Positions 17,601 to 25,632 of a stretch of 64,000 nt of DNA are shown here, piece after piece (position 1 is the first letter of the stretch; each line of letters starts with the position of its first letter). Source of the stretch: Paractinoplanes ferrugineus (GTDB lineage Bacteria; Actinomycetota; Actinomycetes; Mycobacteriales; Micromonosporaceae); assembly GCF_016862195.1 (NCBI RefSeq), contig NZ_BOMM01000051.1, positions 62,001 through 126,000 on the forward strand, in the 5' to 3' direction. The translations under genes and the position numbers were made by a program. A model generated the notes under the pieces. It was not told the DNA's origin. It was given only the letters and a program-made list of their open reading frames with translations, and did no database searches.

Positions 17601-18048
17601 CGTAGGCCTGGGCGAAACCGCGGTAGTCCACCGACAACCGGGCCTTCCCGCTCTTGGCCGCGCTGACCTTCATCATCAGGCCGTCACGCCACGCCGCGGG
17701 GACCCTCGCCCGATCCACTACTTGCACATCAACGCTGGCCAAGCCAGACGCGTCACTTAGCCAGACCGGCAAGTCACCCGCCTTGGTCCGATGTCCGCCG
17801 GCCACGTCGACCCGGGCGGTCGTCGCCTTCGGCCAGACCGGCGGAACCACCGACGTGTCCTTGACCTTCTGCTGTGTCCAGGCCCGGGTGGTCACCGGAT
17901 GACCGTCGTGGTCCAGCTTCTCGGCCGGCGGAGGGGCCGGTGTCGGTGGGGCGGCCTTGGCCGGTCCGGCCGGAACCGCGATCGCCAGCGATACCAGTGC
18001 GGCGGCCAGCACCGATCTCAATGCGAGGTTCGAGCGTGGTGTGTGCAT
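11665..18048 (-). CDS. Secreted Rhs/YD-repeat protein with Cys-rich C-terminal tip
   Basis: 2127 aa from ATG 18048, preceded by GGAGGACGGGG. Signal peptide (residues 1-32), an N-terminal region with WSAGANSGAFSWDYPMRVV and SYSSAAVDGRSE typical of secreted actinobacterial Rhs proteins, then YD repeats filling the middle, and the Rhs core ending ARQYDPLLGRFISVDPV and SPVTNSDPSGL. After that DPxGL boundary comes a 273-residue tip (11665-12486) with 14 cysteines in its first two thirds and a C-terminal YQVNAYKSWNFDPNEK and GFGLAREFAAVGTSS. The tip is visibly less GC-rich than the core, as expected for exchanged polymorphic toxin tips. The Rhs shell should wrap the tip; the tip's activity is unknown. 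The LamG/B-lectin gene lies 29 nt upstream and is probably co-transcribed. Confidence 0.85.
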   Translation of the reverse strand: MHTPRSNLALRSVLAAALVSLAIAVPAGPAKAAPPTPAPPPAEKLDHDGHPVTTRAWTQQKVKDTSVVPPVWPKATTARVDVAGGHRTKAGDLPVWLSDASGLASVDVQVVDRARVPAAWRDGLMMKVSAAKSGKARLSVDYRGFAQAYGADWTSRLKLWQVPQCALTTPDGSACRSTALPTTADPAAGTVAATVNVETGSLVALAAAAAGKDGDFGATSLSPSATWSAGANSGAFSWDYPMRVVPATGPTPDVNLSYSSAAVDGRSEVTNNQPSWIGEGFDYAPGYIERRYVPCAEDSKNGANSTKASGDLCWRSDNATMNFGGHSGELIYQAGKGWHLRDEDGSKIEKLTGATNGDTGSATYGDIGEHWRVTTTDGTQYYFGLDDLPGETSATNSTLTVPVFGNHTGEPCHQSAFASSDCVQAWRWNLDYVVDVRGNTMSYWYGKETNKYARNATDSDDVTYDRAGYLIRVDYGTYDRTAATHGIAERNTEPYAQVKFQTDMRCFTNCGTEAAPTTANWKDTPWDQECKASAASCPGKYTPTFWTTKRLKKITTSVWDTTAKTPAWQDVESWTLGHTFSATADSTHTGLWLERIDHSGLVGTETSLPPVTFEAVSLANRVLTENGSADNWLRISSIVTETGARIKVDYSEPECTAAMTASLAPQSNTHRCYPVKVPDSSNPTGDVLVTQWWHKYVVTHVAEDDLQTSNAHPAPTKHTHYEYKDLPAWHYADDDGLTKPDRKTWDQWRGYGEIRTQVGDELNNRTLTATKFLRGMHGDRLAPSGGTRNIQVAAAYGSETVNDEDQFAGMVREQTVYNGVDTKPVSRTINVPWRSNATASRTINGDTVDARYVDTQVTYDQTALGVDGSRGWRTTGEHKSIDQTYGTLNWSQDDGDVSKTGDEKCAAYTYNRNITKNLTEKTSRTLTTALSCGASPSTVDDVIADERTYYDGATSLTTPPPFGSVTLTEKLKDWTPVTGTVWQTVSQATYDSAGRVKTATDIKGNVTENTYSPAVGGPLTAVSAKNNTVNWTTTTNSNPYWGSVTKTVDPNTRITADVDYDALGRVLRVWKLGWTRAAHSGKPAAEYEYKLAPDRDAYPYVASSTLNADGNYITSYQIMDAMMRPRQTQSISLGDSDDSEKRVVTDTIYDEFGQAATTYGAHAEPGTPSGTLWWEPEWSVPSITKNVHDRAGRVTDAVFLSGNNIDNLVEKWRTVTAYEGDLTKVTPPAGGTPKTTVTDSQSRVVALREHTTAAGVNGAYIETTYTFNRKDQQVKVTDTAGNTWTTGYDAKGRAIQKTDPDTGTTSTAYNDFNERESTTDARGEKLWYTYDSLGRKRTVRDDSETGPVRSEWRYDSTYGGQPGFRGQLTQSIRYEPAGSANAYKWQVRTFNDRYQATGVNYVVPPVETGLAGTYIYAYGFSAATGEQTSISYPEGGGLVTEQLTTHYDPVTGLPARLNTSLDDSGDATMATTSYTAYGERSGSIYKLHDNKFAQETVYRDEFTRRITRTTVNRETVAGTISDRNYTYDDAGNITSIEEKPTVGETDKQCFRTDMLGRLTTAWTPNIDVDCKATEPSVAGLAGPAPYWQDWTFDATGNRKTETTHAAEGDTLRKYEIPDVGHTVTSMTTTAPGGAATTTRYRYNSSGQMVCRPVTGSLTNNCDTNSGSQSVGWDAEGKPAAITAGGSGIETNVFDADGNRIIRRDTNGTTLYLPNQEIRKQGSAISGTRYYVFAGATCASRTASSAITDLTWLFNDHQGTQQIAVNDVTQNVTIRRQTPYGSSRGATTSWINSKGFVGGDNDPTGLLNIGARQYDPLLGRFISVDPVMDPADPQQWNGYAYANNSPVTNSDPSGLQYDHGDRPEVTHNSCWEDCQAAVKKQRDGCGNKCKSKSERCDGSACPKSHNISCQSNWVAIGGSINNSGACPRDDTHVPYMSLGAPSSWCAPAPGAGKCNDYFDAKNDIALWLALSCATPGQDTSLSCPLIKHYYGATGDDWELNVDEMLTKSEFSDAVKSSVGEVELKAMASCQDLCSYDFDTGWAPMSFDKNRSEDYFYGYRGMQYQVTGHVSVWGSGNASVSYQVNAYKSWNFDPNEKLRGVAFKGAANASGFGLAREFAAVGTSSIQSH

Positions 18049-18077
18049 TCCCCGTCCTCCACGAGTCACTGTGCTTG

Positions 18078-21000
18078 TCACCGGTGCCAGACGATCTTGC
18101 CGGTAGGGTCGAGCAGGAGTAGATCGCCGTTGTCGTAGAGCACGAGCCGGTCGGCAGTCGTGCCCCAGGTGTTGGTGTGCCAGATCGGGGTTTCGTCGGG
18201 TTTGTAGACGACGAGGTTGCCGTCGGCCTGCATGACCACCGAGGAGCCGGGGTTGCCGTCGGTGTTGGTCTCCCAGACCGCTACCCCGTTGTCGTAGAGG
18301 ACGAAGTTGCCGTCCGCCTGCATCCACAGGTAGAACCGGCCGTCGCTGGAGTGCAGCCCTTCGCTTTCATGCAGTGTCTGGTTGGCGGCCAGGACGTTCG
18401 TGCCGGATATGTCATCCGCCTGTTCGCGGTAACGCGACGCGACCGCGGCGGAGCTCATCGCGCCCTGGAAGACCGCGACGTCGTCGATGCCACCGACCCA
18501 TTGGTCGCCGAGTTCGCCGTCCCAGAGCGTGTGCCCGGTCAGCAGGGGCCCGGTCGCGTTGAACGGAGCGAGGGGTGCCGGCTGGTTGTTCTCGAGTTGG
18601 CCGTTGACGTAGAGCCGGATCTCTTTGCGGCTGGAGTCGTAGACACCGGTCAACTGCGTCCACACATCGAGTTGCGCGTCCGACGTGGAGGTGGCCCACG
18701 TGCCCGCCGATGTTTGATTGTCCTGGTCGAAGATGTTGAACTGCCATTTCTGGTCCGGTTGGTAGTACTTGAGCCAGAAGGCGCTCTCATGCGTGCCGCG
18801 TTGGGCGATCACGGTGCGGTCGGCGTTACCGCTCAGCCCGTCTTGCAGCATCACCCACGCCGAGACGGTGAACGATTGATCCGTACGCAATACCGGCCGG
18901 TCCTGCCAGACCGTTACCTCGTTGCCGTCGCCGTCAGTGGTCGTGCCGCTCTTGACCGCGGTGCGGCCGTACTCGTCGGACGATTCCGTGTAGCCCTCGT
19001 CCGGGAAGTACTGGTTGTCCAGCCACAGGGCGGACTGGCTCGCCACATGGCCGGCCCCGACGGCGGACCCCCGGGTAAGGGCCTGCCACCGGCCCCACTT
19101 CGTGGTGGTGTCGGGTGCCTCACAGGTGTCGACCAGATCCGTGACGTAGCAGCCGTAGGCGGCCTCGTAGTTCCAGGCGCCGACCTGGATCGGGCTGTTG
19201 ATACCCGGTTCGTCGAACCCGCCCGAGGTCGGCTCGGTCGCTTGCTGACCGGTGAAGTCCTGCAGCTCCAGCACCCGGTCGAACACCTGCACGTCGGCGA
19301 TCGAGCCGTTGAAGTAGCCGCCGGCGGCACCCGAGGCGAACCCGCGGCCCACGGCGAACTTCCCGGTGGCGGACCATGGCGTCGCGGTCCGATCAGCTTG
19401 GGCGACCAGCGCGCCGTCGATGTAGAGCCGCAACTTCTTCTCAGCGGCGTCGAACACGCCCGCCACCTGCGTCCACCGACCCACATCAGCCGAGGTGATC
19501 GCGACCGGCGACACCGCCACCACTGTCGCACTCGACTGGGCACCGGTGTCTCGCATCAGGAACGACCAGTACGGCACCGAGCCGTTGCGGCGTACGCCGA
19601 TCTCGAACCCGGCAGCGTCGGTGCCGTCCTGGGTGGCGAACTTGACGTCGGCAGTCGGGAAGGCGCCCAGGCTCACCCACCCGGAGACGCTGAACGAGCC
19701 AGTCGTGTCCACCACCGAAGATGTCGTGGTGGCCGCGGATGAGGTGCCGTTGAAGGTGGCAGTTTGACCGCCGATCACACGTACGTCGCTGGGCCACGTC
19801 ACGTTGGATGCGGTCAGCGGCGAATCCACCGGAGCGGATGCCCGATCGGCGAGCGCGGCTATCTGACTGATATCCGGATCTGTTTGCAGGCCCCACCGGG
19901 CGGTCGCCGAAGTAGGCCGGCCGACGAGGAACTCGACCGAGCCGTTCCCTTCGTTGAGGGTGGCGTCGATGGCCTTCACCAGCAGCACGTTCCAGCCGAA
20001 CTTCGGGGCGGTGATGTCCACCTCGGCGTACTTCGGGTTGGTGCCCGACGCGGGGACGACCTTCGTCGCGGCGTCCCAGCCGTACTGGAACGTCGTCACG
20101 TCGGTGTCGGTTGACTCGATCCGCACCCGGCCCTTCTGTCCCGGGCCCGGCGGCAGCGTGATCACCGTGGCGGTTACCTGCGGCACGGCCGTGTCGATCT
20201 TGAACTGGCACCACGGAGACCACGGACCCGTTTTCAGGTACGGTGCCTTGTCCGTCGCCCGAGCGCGGAACGCGTACGTCTTGTTTCTCTCCGCCGTCAC
20301 CGTGGCGCTCGTCGCCTGCGCACCCGGGGTTAGTGACGTCTTGTTCGGTGGCGCGGTCCTTCGCGACGGGGAGGTGTCGGTCACCGAGCCCATCCCGGCG
20401 GCCGGAACCTCGATCCACTCGAACGCGCCGGTCAGCGAGTCGGACACGTCGGCGTCCGGGAACCTGGCGGAGAAAGTCGGGGTGAGTGTGCCGATCGTCA
20501 GGACCCCGGAACCGCAGGCCACACCGGAGGCCTGCAGGCCGGTCGGCGCCCCCGGGGGGGTGTCGTAGTCGACGAACAGTTTCGCGTCGTTGGGGTAGAA
20601 CTTCTTCCACCGGCTCTGCGTCGACTCGCCCGAACCGTCCGCCGCCCGCGCCGTGAAACCGACCGTCAGAGCGCTCCAGCCGGCGTTTGCCCCATCCCGC
20701 ATGAACGAGGTGACATCGGCGCCGTCGAAGTTCATCTTCATGTCGCCCTGATAGTTGCCGCATCCGCCGGCCTCGTTGGCGTGACCGGACGCGGTGTCCA
20801 GCAGACGCAGCAGCTTCATCGCCGACCAACTGGCCTTCATAGTGGCGTTGATAGCCGACACCCAGTACATCGACGTGACCGTGCTGTCACACGAGTAAGA
20901 GTGGTCGAGGTTCATCTCCACCCGGGCCGACTGGACCCACTTCTTACTCAGGGACACCCCGTTGGCCGTGGTCGGGAATTGGAAGAACGACCGGTACAGG

Positions 21001-21986
21001 GCACCGGTGTCCGGGTTCAGGCCGACCCGGGCCCTCGAGTAATCGGTGTTGTTCGAGTTGTTGTCCGTCGCGTACGCCCACTTGTTCTTGTAGACCGACC
21101 ACACCGGATCGACGTAGAGCGGGTAGGTCGCTTCCTTCAGGAGCTTGGCGTCGGGCCGTAGCACAAGGTCGTCGCCGGCGAGCCCCACCGACACCGGCGC
21201 CACCCGGGCCGCGTCCCCCGCGCCCTCATGCGTCGACTCCCCAACCGCTTGCAACCCGGCACGCCCCGTCTTAGACGAGGCAGCCGGTGCAAGCCGTGAG
21301 TCCCACATCACGGCCGGCTCGGCCGACGCCAGCACCGACGCGCCGCGGCCCACAGCAGTCAGCACTCCCCTGTTCGCCGAGATCCGCGCCGTACCGCCCA
21401 GACCGAGCCGGATCTCTGCGACACTGCGCTGCGCGGCAGCCGCCGCACTCTTGATCACGAGAGTGTGGGTGAACCCGGTTTCCGTCGCCCGCACCACCAG
21501 ATCGACGCCCGGCATCACCTCGGAATACTTGGCCGAGCTCTTGTCCACAGTCGGCTTCGGCAGCGTCCCGGGCCACGACATGGTGACGGTCTGGCCGGCG
21601 CGGGTCAGGGTCACCAGCGGGCCGGAACCGTCGCCGGAGAACGCCACATCGGCGACCGAGACCGTCGGCCGCAGCCGGCCGTCCGCGCCGCGGGTCAGGT
21701 TGAGATCGACGTCGGCCCAGCCGGAACCACGCCGGGCCCGCTGCGGTACGACCGCGGACTCGAACCGCAAATGCCCGTCCGGCTGCGCGACAACCTGCGA
21801 GAACTCAGTCCTCGACGACTCGACCATCACCGGCTGATCGCAGCTGACGGCCAGTTTGACGGCGGTCACCTCACCACCGGCCGAATTACCACACGCCGCT
21901 GACGACGCGCCCGCGAGACTCGGCACCGAAAGTCCACAAACAGTCAAGCTGGCCGCCAAAAAGGCAGGCAGAATCCTGCGCCACAT
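18078..21986 (-). CDS. Secreted DNRLRE/LamG protein with C-terminal B-lectin domain
   Basis: 1302 aa. Signal peptide (about 1-28). A DNRLRE-type domain follows (around residues 290-480: YADPVWS-like segment, SRARVGLNPDTGALYRSFFQ, LDHSYSCDSTV), fibronectin-like spacing, two LamG/concanavalin-like domains (TGSFSVSGWVSLGAFP; DQSFTVSAWVMLQDGLSG with RLYVNGQLE), and at the end a bulb-type lectin domain with QADGNFVLY and QADGNLVVY, both matching the mannose-site pattern QxDxNxVxY; a third copy (VLYDNGDLLLL) is degenerate. It probably binds glycans at the surface or helps present the downstream Rhs protein. ATG 21986 has only a weak GGGGGC upstream. Confidence 0.82.
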   Translation of the reverse strand: MWRRILPAFLAASLTVCGLSVPSLAGASSAACGNSAGGEVTAVKLAVSCDQPVMVESSRTEFSQVVAQPDGHLRFESAVVPQRARRGSGWADVDLNLTRGADGRLRPTVSVADVAFSGDGSGPLVTLTRAGQTVTMSWPGTLPKPTVDKSSAKYSEVMPGVDLVVRATETGFTHTLVIKSAAAAAQRSVAEIRLGLGGTARISANRGVLTAVGRGASVLASAEPAVMWDSRLAPAASSKTGRAGLQAVGESTHEGAGDAARVAPVSVGLAGDDLVLRPDAKLLKEATYPLYVDPVWSVYKNKWAYATDNNSNNTDYSRARVGLNPDTGALYRSFFQFPTTANGVSLSKKWVQSARVEMNLDHSYSCDSTVTSMYWVSAINATMKASWSAMKLLRLLDTASGHANEAGGCGNYQGDMKMNFDGADVTSFMRDGANAGWSALTVGFTARAADGSGESTQSRWKKFYPNDAKLFVDYDTPPGAPTGLQASGVACGSGVLTIGTLTPTFSARFPDADVSDSLTGAFEWIEVPAAGMGSVTDTSPSRRTAPPNKTSLTPGAQATSATVTAERNKTYAFRARATDKAPYLKTGPWSPWCQFKIDTAVPQVTATVITLPPGPGQKGRVRIESTDTDVTTFQYGWDAATKVVPASGTNPKYAEVDITAPKFGWNVLLVKAIDATLNEGNGSVEFLVGRPTSATARWGLQTDPDISQIAALADRASAPVDSPLTASNVTWPSDVRVIGGQTATFNGTSSAATTTSSVVDTTGSFSVSGWVSLGAFPTADVKFATQDGTDAAGFEIGVRRNGSVPYWSFLMRDTGAQSSATVVAVSPVAITSADVGRWTQVAGVFDAAEKKLRLYIDGALVAQADRTATPWSATGKFAVGRGFASGAAGGYFNGSIADVQVFDRVLELQDFTGQQATEPTSGGFDEPGINSPIQVGAWNYEAAYGCYVTDLVDTCEAPDTTTKWGRWQALTRGSAVGAGHVASQSALWLDNQYFPDEGYTESSDEYGRTAVKSGTTTDGDGNEVTVWQDRPVLRTDQSFTVSAWVMLQDGLSGNADRTVIAQRGTHESAFWLKYYQPDQKWQFNIFDQDNQTSAGTWATSTSDAQLDVWTQLTGVYDSSRKEIRLYVNGQLENNQPAPLAPFNATGPLLTGHTLWDGELGDQWVGGIDDVAVFQGAMSSAAVASRYREQADDISGTNVLAANQTLHESEGLHSSDGRFYLWMQADGNFVLYDNGVAVWETNTDGNPGSSVVMQADGNLVVYKPDETPIWHTNTWGTTADRLVLYDNGDLLLLDPTGKIVWHR

Positions 21987-23044
21987 ATAGCCCCCGTTCG
22001 ATAGCGCGTGATCACACTAGGACAGTGATCGATCCAGCGCCAGAGCGTGACGGATGGTTTCCCGAGAGTTACTGGCCAGGCTCAAACGGGCCACGCGTTC
22101 CCATCGAGGAGGGCGTCATCGCTGCGGACGTCGCCCGTGACTCCACCCGGTGGTGCCCGAGACACCGGATGGCCGACATGGCAGTCCCCGCTTCCTGACA
22201 GCCAGGCTGAACGCGCCCCGACTGCGTCCCGCAGGGAGCCGGGCCGGATCAAAATGCGTGAAACAATGGGGTCGAATCGCGCAGAATGCCCGTTTCGCGC
22301 CTGGTCCAGAGCCTTCCGCGCCGTCCGTGCCTGGCTCACCCCACGGCTCCTGCTGAACCACTGCTGGCAGCCTGGACACCCAACCCACCAGCGCGCGAAC
22401 TGCAGCAACTCCCCAACGCAGTCGCCAAAGGCCCCGCCCTCAACCTCTATTCACCCACATGAGGACGACAAACTATCGATAGCCCTGCGACGATCTCACG
22501 ACGCGGGTGTTTCTTGAACAACCGTCGGCACTGAGCTCGGCCAGCAGGTCCTTGAACAGGCCCTACTGGGCGTTGGTCAAGTCAGAGGGATAGTCGCGAC
22601 ACGATGACGCCGCAACTCCGCGCCTGGCTCGACCGGTCTCAATCGCGCTGCCACACCGTCTACATGAGAAGTTCTCAACACTCGCTAAGCCCGAACGGAT
22701 ATCACCCTGACCGGAGAACACAACTCGACGCCGCACCACGTCGAGCGGGTGGATATCCTCCCTCTGGGATGCAGCTGCAGGCGGGACTGTCGGGCGGCAG
22801 ATCTTGACGGGGGTGCCTCACCGTGATCCGGCGTGGGACTCGATGCGGTTCTTGGCTCTGCCGAAACCGTCAGATACGAAGGTCATGGTTCTCGACGGGC
22901 CGTCCTCGTCCAGCGAACGTCAATCGTGGCCTTTCTAAGCGAAGACGCGCTCGGCGCTCGCCACGGGCGGGGCGATCGGGAGCCGGCTGCTGTTGCGGTC
23001 CGGGTACGCGATGCTGGTGGCGCGCTGACTCGTCGACCGGTCGG
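21987..23044. other. Decayed intergenic stretch
   Basis: About 1.06 kb without an intact gene. Apart from the transposase remnant at 22447-22602 I see no coding homology on either strand. A 41-codon reading at 22813-22938 is too short and unsupported. Sequence is lower in GC around 22440-22700 than in flanking genes. Confidence 0.6.
22447..22602 (-). pseudogene. IS5-type transposase N-terminal remnant
   Basis: The minus strand reads DYPSDLTNAQ, a TAG stop exactly where IS5/IS427-type transposases have Trp (DAQW), then GLFKDLLAEL. After a frameshift and an internal deletion it resumes as KKHPRREIVAGLS, the PRKHPRREIV block of the same N-terminal domain. It stops soon after, at 22447-22449. 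No terminal inverted repeats or catalytic DDE region are visible. This marks past insertion and decay within the island. Confidence 0.65.
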
Positions 23045-23137
23045 TCACAGCCTCCGAACGATCCACACTATGAACCCCACCGCGAATAGGGTGGCCGCCA
23101 GACAGAGACCGACAGCCAGCCACATCGAAGAGAACAT
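23045..23137 (-). CDS. Small single-TM peptide (tentative)
   Basis: 30 aa: a Met-Phe-Ser-Ser start, one long hydrophobic helix (WLAVGLCLAATLFAVGFIVW) and a basic IVRRL end. It lies 24 nt downstream of the broken ABC ATPase on the same strand. GGGGGCGTGG lies just upstream of ATG 23137. The hydrophobic-then-basic pattern is that of a real small membrane protein, but length alone cannot exclude chance. Confidence 0.3.
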   Translation of the reverse strand: MFSSMWLAVGLCLAATLFAVGFIVWIVRRL

Positions 23138-23161
23138 CCACGCCCCCTGATTCGCTAGCCT

Positions 23162-23843
23162 TCAATCGGTCGCCCCGGCGAGAGGACTTTCGCTGAGTTC
23201 CACTACGTTACCCCGGCTCACCGTGAAGGTCTGGTCAGCACGTTCGGCAACGGCGCGGTCATGTGTCATGAGGATGAGAGTGCGCATCGCGGAGCGTTCG
23301 ACAAGCAAGGAAAGAATGGCATCGGCCGTGTCGGAATCGAACGAGCCGGTGGGCGCGTCCGCGAGGATGAGCTGCGGCTCAGTAATGAGGGCCCGTGCGA
23401 TTGCCACCCGCTGCTGCTCGCCTCCGGACAATTCGTACGGGCGGTTTTCCAGGCTCACCCAGCCCGACTCTGTCCAGTACCTCGCATGCCGCCGTCCGCG
23501 CGGAGCGTTGCGAATCTCCACGCAGCAGGAGCGGCAGAGCGACGTGCGACCACGCGTCGAGCTGGGGAAGCAGGTGAAAGCTCTAGAACACGAATCCGAT
23601 GGACCGGGCCCGCAGATCGGCGATCTCGCCGTCGGGCCGGCTGGTCAACGGCACGCCGAGCACCTCGATAGTGCCACTGGTCGGTTTCGCGAGACCGGCG
23701 ATCAGATTCAAAGTACTGGTTTTACCACTTCCGGAGGCGCCCACGATCGCAATAACGGATGGCTTATCGACGAGCATGTCGGCCGACTGGAGGACGTCCA
23801 CCCTTCGACGTTTCGCCACGAAAGACAATCCGACGCCGCTCAT
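23162..23843 (-). pseudogene. ABC transporter ATPase (MacB/LolD type), broken
   Basis: The N-terminal part (MSGVGLSFVAKRRRV from ATG 23843) has Walker A GASGSGKTS and reads to SIGFVF, then TAG at 23583-23585 where the Q-loop glutamine codon CAG belongs (GFVFQ). Read through, it goes on SFHLLPQLDAWSHVALPLLL to EVLDRVGLG. A one-base frameshift near 23450-23470 then leads into ENRPYELSGGEQQRVAIARA (signature), LILADAPTGSFDS (Walker B with Ala in place of Glu) and MTHDRA (H-loop). Two separate lesions mark it as inactive. It belonged to a permease pair with the upstream fragment. Confidence 0.8.
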
Positions 23844-23874
23844 TTGCCGGGCTGGCATTCTATTCCGCTCCGTC

Positions 23875-24219
23875 CTACAAAGTCCGTACCAGGACGTCTT
23901 GCCTACGATGATCCACAAAAGCCAGCCACGCCAGCTCCGGAATTGTCGCGATCAGCAGGAGCCCGAATGTCAGGACCAACAACCAGATCTGGCTCCCGTC
24001 ACCGAAGAGGAGCGGCATGGCGAGGAAAGCGACCGAAGCCGCGAGCGCTCGTGGCGCCGCGGTGTTCAGCCGGACCCGTCGACCCCAGCGCAGCCCGACC
24101 GCCCGCATGAGCAGCGCGCTGAACGCTCTGACGCCGACCGACCCGAAGGTGCTCTTGGCGGTGCCAGGGCCGCCCACCAAGGCGCTGAGGGCGAGGCTCC
24201 AGGGTGAGTCCTTCCGTAA
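23875..24219 (-). pseudogene. ABC permease fragment (probable)
   Basis: About 115 codons, reading RKDSPWSLALSALVGGPGT, then a basic stretch and two hydrophobic helices (ALAASVAFLAMPLLFG; IWLLVLTFGLLLIATIPELA), ending DVLVRTL 31 nt before the ABC ATPase remnant. There is no plausible start codon with ribosome binding site, and the open frame upstream to 24681 shows no protein-like sequence. It looks like part of an FtsX-type permease. 24220-24805 holds no gene that I can support. Confidence 0.4.
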
Positions 24220-24805
24220 CCCGGCCGATGGCGGGTAGACCGCAGAATGGGCCTTGTCGCCCAGGGCAGGCCCACTCCACGGTGTGTGTCGACGACGGAC
24301 GGATGGCCAATTTTTGCTTGGGGCCCAGCGGCGGTCCAGGCCCCGCCCGTGGGCTCTCGACTGGCTGCGGCCTTTGGGGCTGCCCCGGTTCGGGCCTTCC
24401 GTGTCGTACCCGAATGTTATGTTGCGCCGCAGTTGGCCGGTCAGAGCAACCCCAGGTGGGACAGCGCGGCTACGGGGGGCGGGCACTAGTAGGTCCCCGC
24501 AGTGATCCCGGGATTGAATATGGGACACCGCGACCCGCCCCCCGCCACGCGCACCACCAGCCGAGGTGAGCGGTCCGTTTCCAGTCCGCACGAGGTCGGC
24601 GGACGGTGCGGAGGGGCGTGCGATGTCTAGAGGCGTTTCCGCTGGGCGATCCCGCGATGACCCGCTTCGGACCTCGGCCACGGGCTACGAACTCGGGTGC
24701 GGATCGAGAGATTGAGAAAAGTTCTGGATCGGCGGCAACCATCCGGCGGTGGATCGCATGTACCCGGATGTAAGCAACCATCGCCACGATCCATAGGGGC
24801 CGGAA

Positions 24806-25507
24806 ATGTCTGCACGTCGCCTTCTGCTGCTGCCCGCCGCCACCGTCCTGTTCGCATTGGCCGCCTGCGGCGCCACGGCGGAGCCCAGCACCGGCTCAAG
24901 TGGCTTCGCGTCGGTCCCGGCCGCTCCGGTGGGCGGCGGCGCCGAGGCGACGACCGCGGTGCCGGCCAACCCGGCCGCGGACACGAAGAGTGCCGACTGC
25001 CCTTCGGCGGCGACTCTGCAGAAGCTGGTCGAGCTGCCCAAGGGGGTGGCCCTCGGCAGCATCAAGTGTGTGCAGGGCTGGGCCGGCGCCGACCCGCAGG
25101 GCGCGAACGTGGGGGACGGCGTCTACCTGTTCCACTACAAGGCCGGTACGGGCTGGAAGTACTACGGCGACGGCAGCGGATATGACTGCAAGGACCTGGG
25201 CATCACCAAGCCGGCGCCGTTCTGCGTCTCGGAGTCGGTGACCGCGAAGACGAAGCCGGCGGCCAGCAGTCCTAAGTGTCCGTCCGGGAAGTCTCTGGAA
25301 GCTCTGGTCGAGCTGCCCAAGGGCGCCACCTTCGGCAACGTCCAGTGTGTGAAGGACTGGGCGGGAGCCGACCCGCAGGGTGCCGGGGACGGCGTCTACC
25401 TGTTCCACTACAAGGCCGGTACGGGCTGGAAGTACTACGGCGAGGGCAGCGGCTACGACTGCAAGGACCTGGGCCTCACCGTGTCGGCACCGTTCTGCAT
25501 CTCCTAG
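24806..25507 (+). CDS. Lipoprotein with two copies of a novel four-Cys domain
   Basis: 233 aa. Lipoprotein signal with lipobox LAAC (Cys21), an Ala/Pro/Thr-rich linker, then two copies of one domain: residues 65-142 (Cys 65, 88, 128, 140) and 158-233 (Cys 158, 181, 219, 231). Pattern: CPS..LxxLVELPKG...C...WAGADPQG..GVYLFHYKAGTGWKYY, then GxGYDCKDLG and APFC at the end. The same domain occurs once outside the membrane in the probable anti-sigma factor at 26151-26648. The four cysteines probably form two disulphides. I know no named family for it. GGGGCCGGAA lies before ATG 24806. A CAACC element occurs twice upstream (24736, 24775). Confidence 0.85.
   Translation: MSARRLLLLPAATVLFALAACGATAEPSTGSSGFASVPAAPVGGGAEATTAVPANPAADTKSADCPSAATLQKLVELPKGVALGSIKCVQGWAGADPQGANVGDGVYLFHYKAGTGWKYYGDGSGYDCKDLGITKPAPFCVSESVTAKTKPAASSPKCPSGKSLEALVELPKGATFGNVQCVKDWAGADPQGAGDGVYLFHYKAGTGWKYYGEGSGYDCKDLGLTVSAPFCIS
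25112..25443 (+). repeat. 59-bp perfect direct repeat inside the lipoprotein gene
   Basis: Bases 25112-25170 and 25385-25443 are identical over 59 bp, covering the GVYLFHYKAGTGWKYYG part of both domain copies, while flanking bases differ at many sites. Recent duplication or gene conversion between the two domains would explain this. Confidence 0.85.
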
Positions 25508-25532
25508 TGATTCGGGTCGCCACGGTCGCGCG

Positions 25533-25566
25533 CTGTGGGGCACACCAGTTACGGTGTGCGCCACAG
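25533..25566 (+). terminator. Probable terminator after the lipoprotein gene
   Basis: A 6-bp outer stem (25533-25538 with 25561-25566) and 7-bp inner stem (25540-25546 with 25553-25559) are separated by a G-G mismatch; loop of 6. No T-tract. Confidence 0.6.
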
Positions 25567-25632
25567 TAGCCGGCCGCACCGACGCAGCCGCGCCCTGACA
25601 ACCGGTGCGGTGCGTGGGGGTACGAGCGGGGC

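Noticed and set aside
21541..21549. DnaA-box-like ttgtccaca in the LamG gene
   Set aside because: It lies within coding sequence, isolated, and is expected by chance.
22813..22938. 41-codon GTG frame in the decayed stretch
   Set aside because: Protein-like composition but no ribosome binding site, no family and no neighbours; too short to support.
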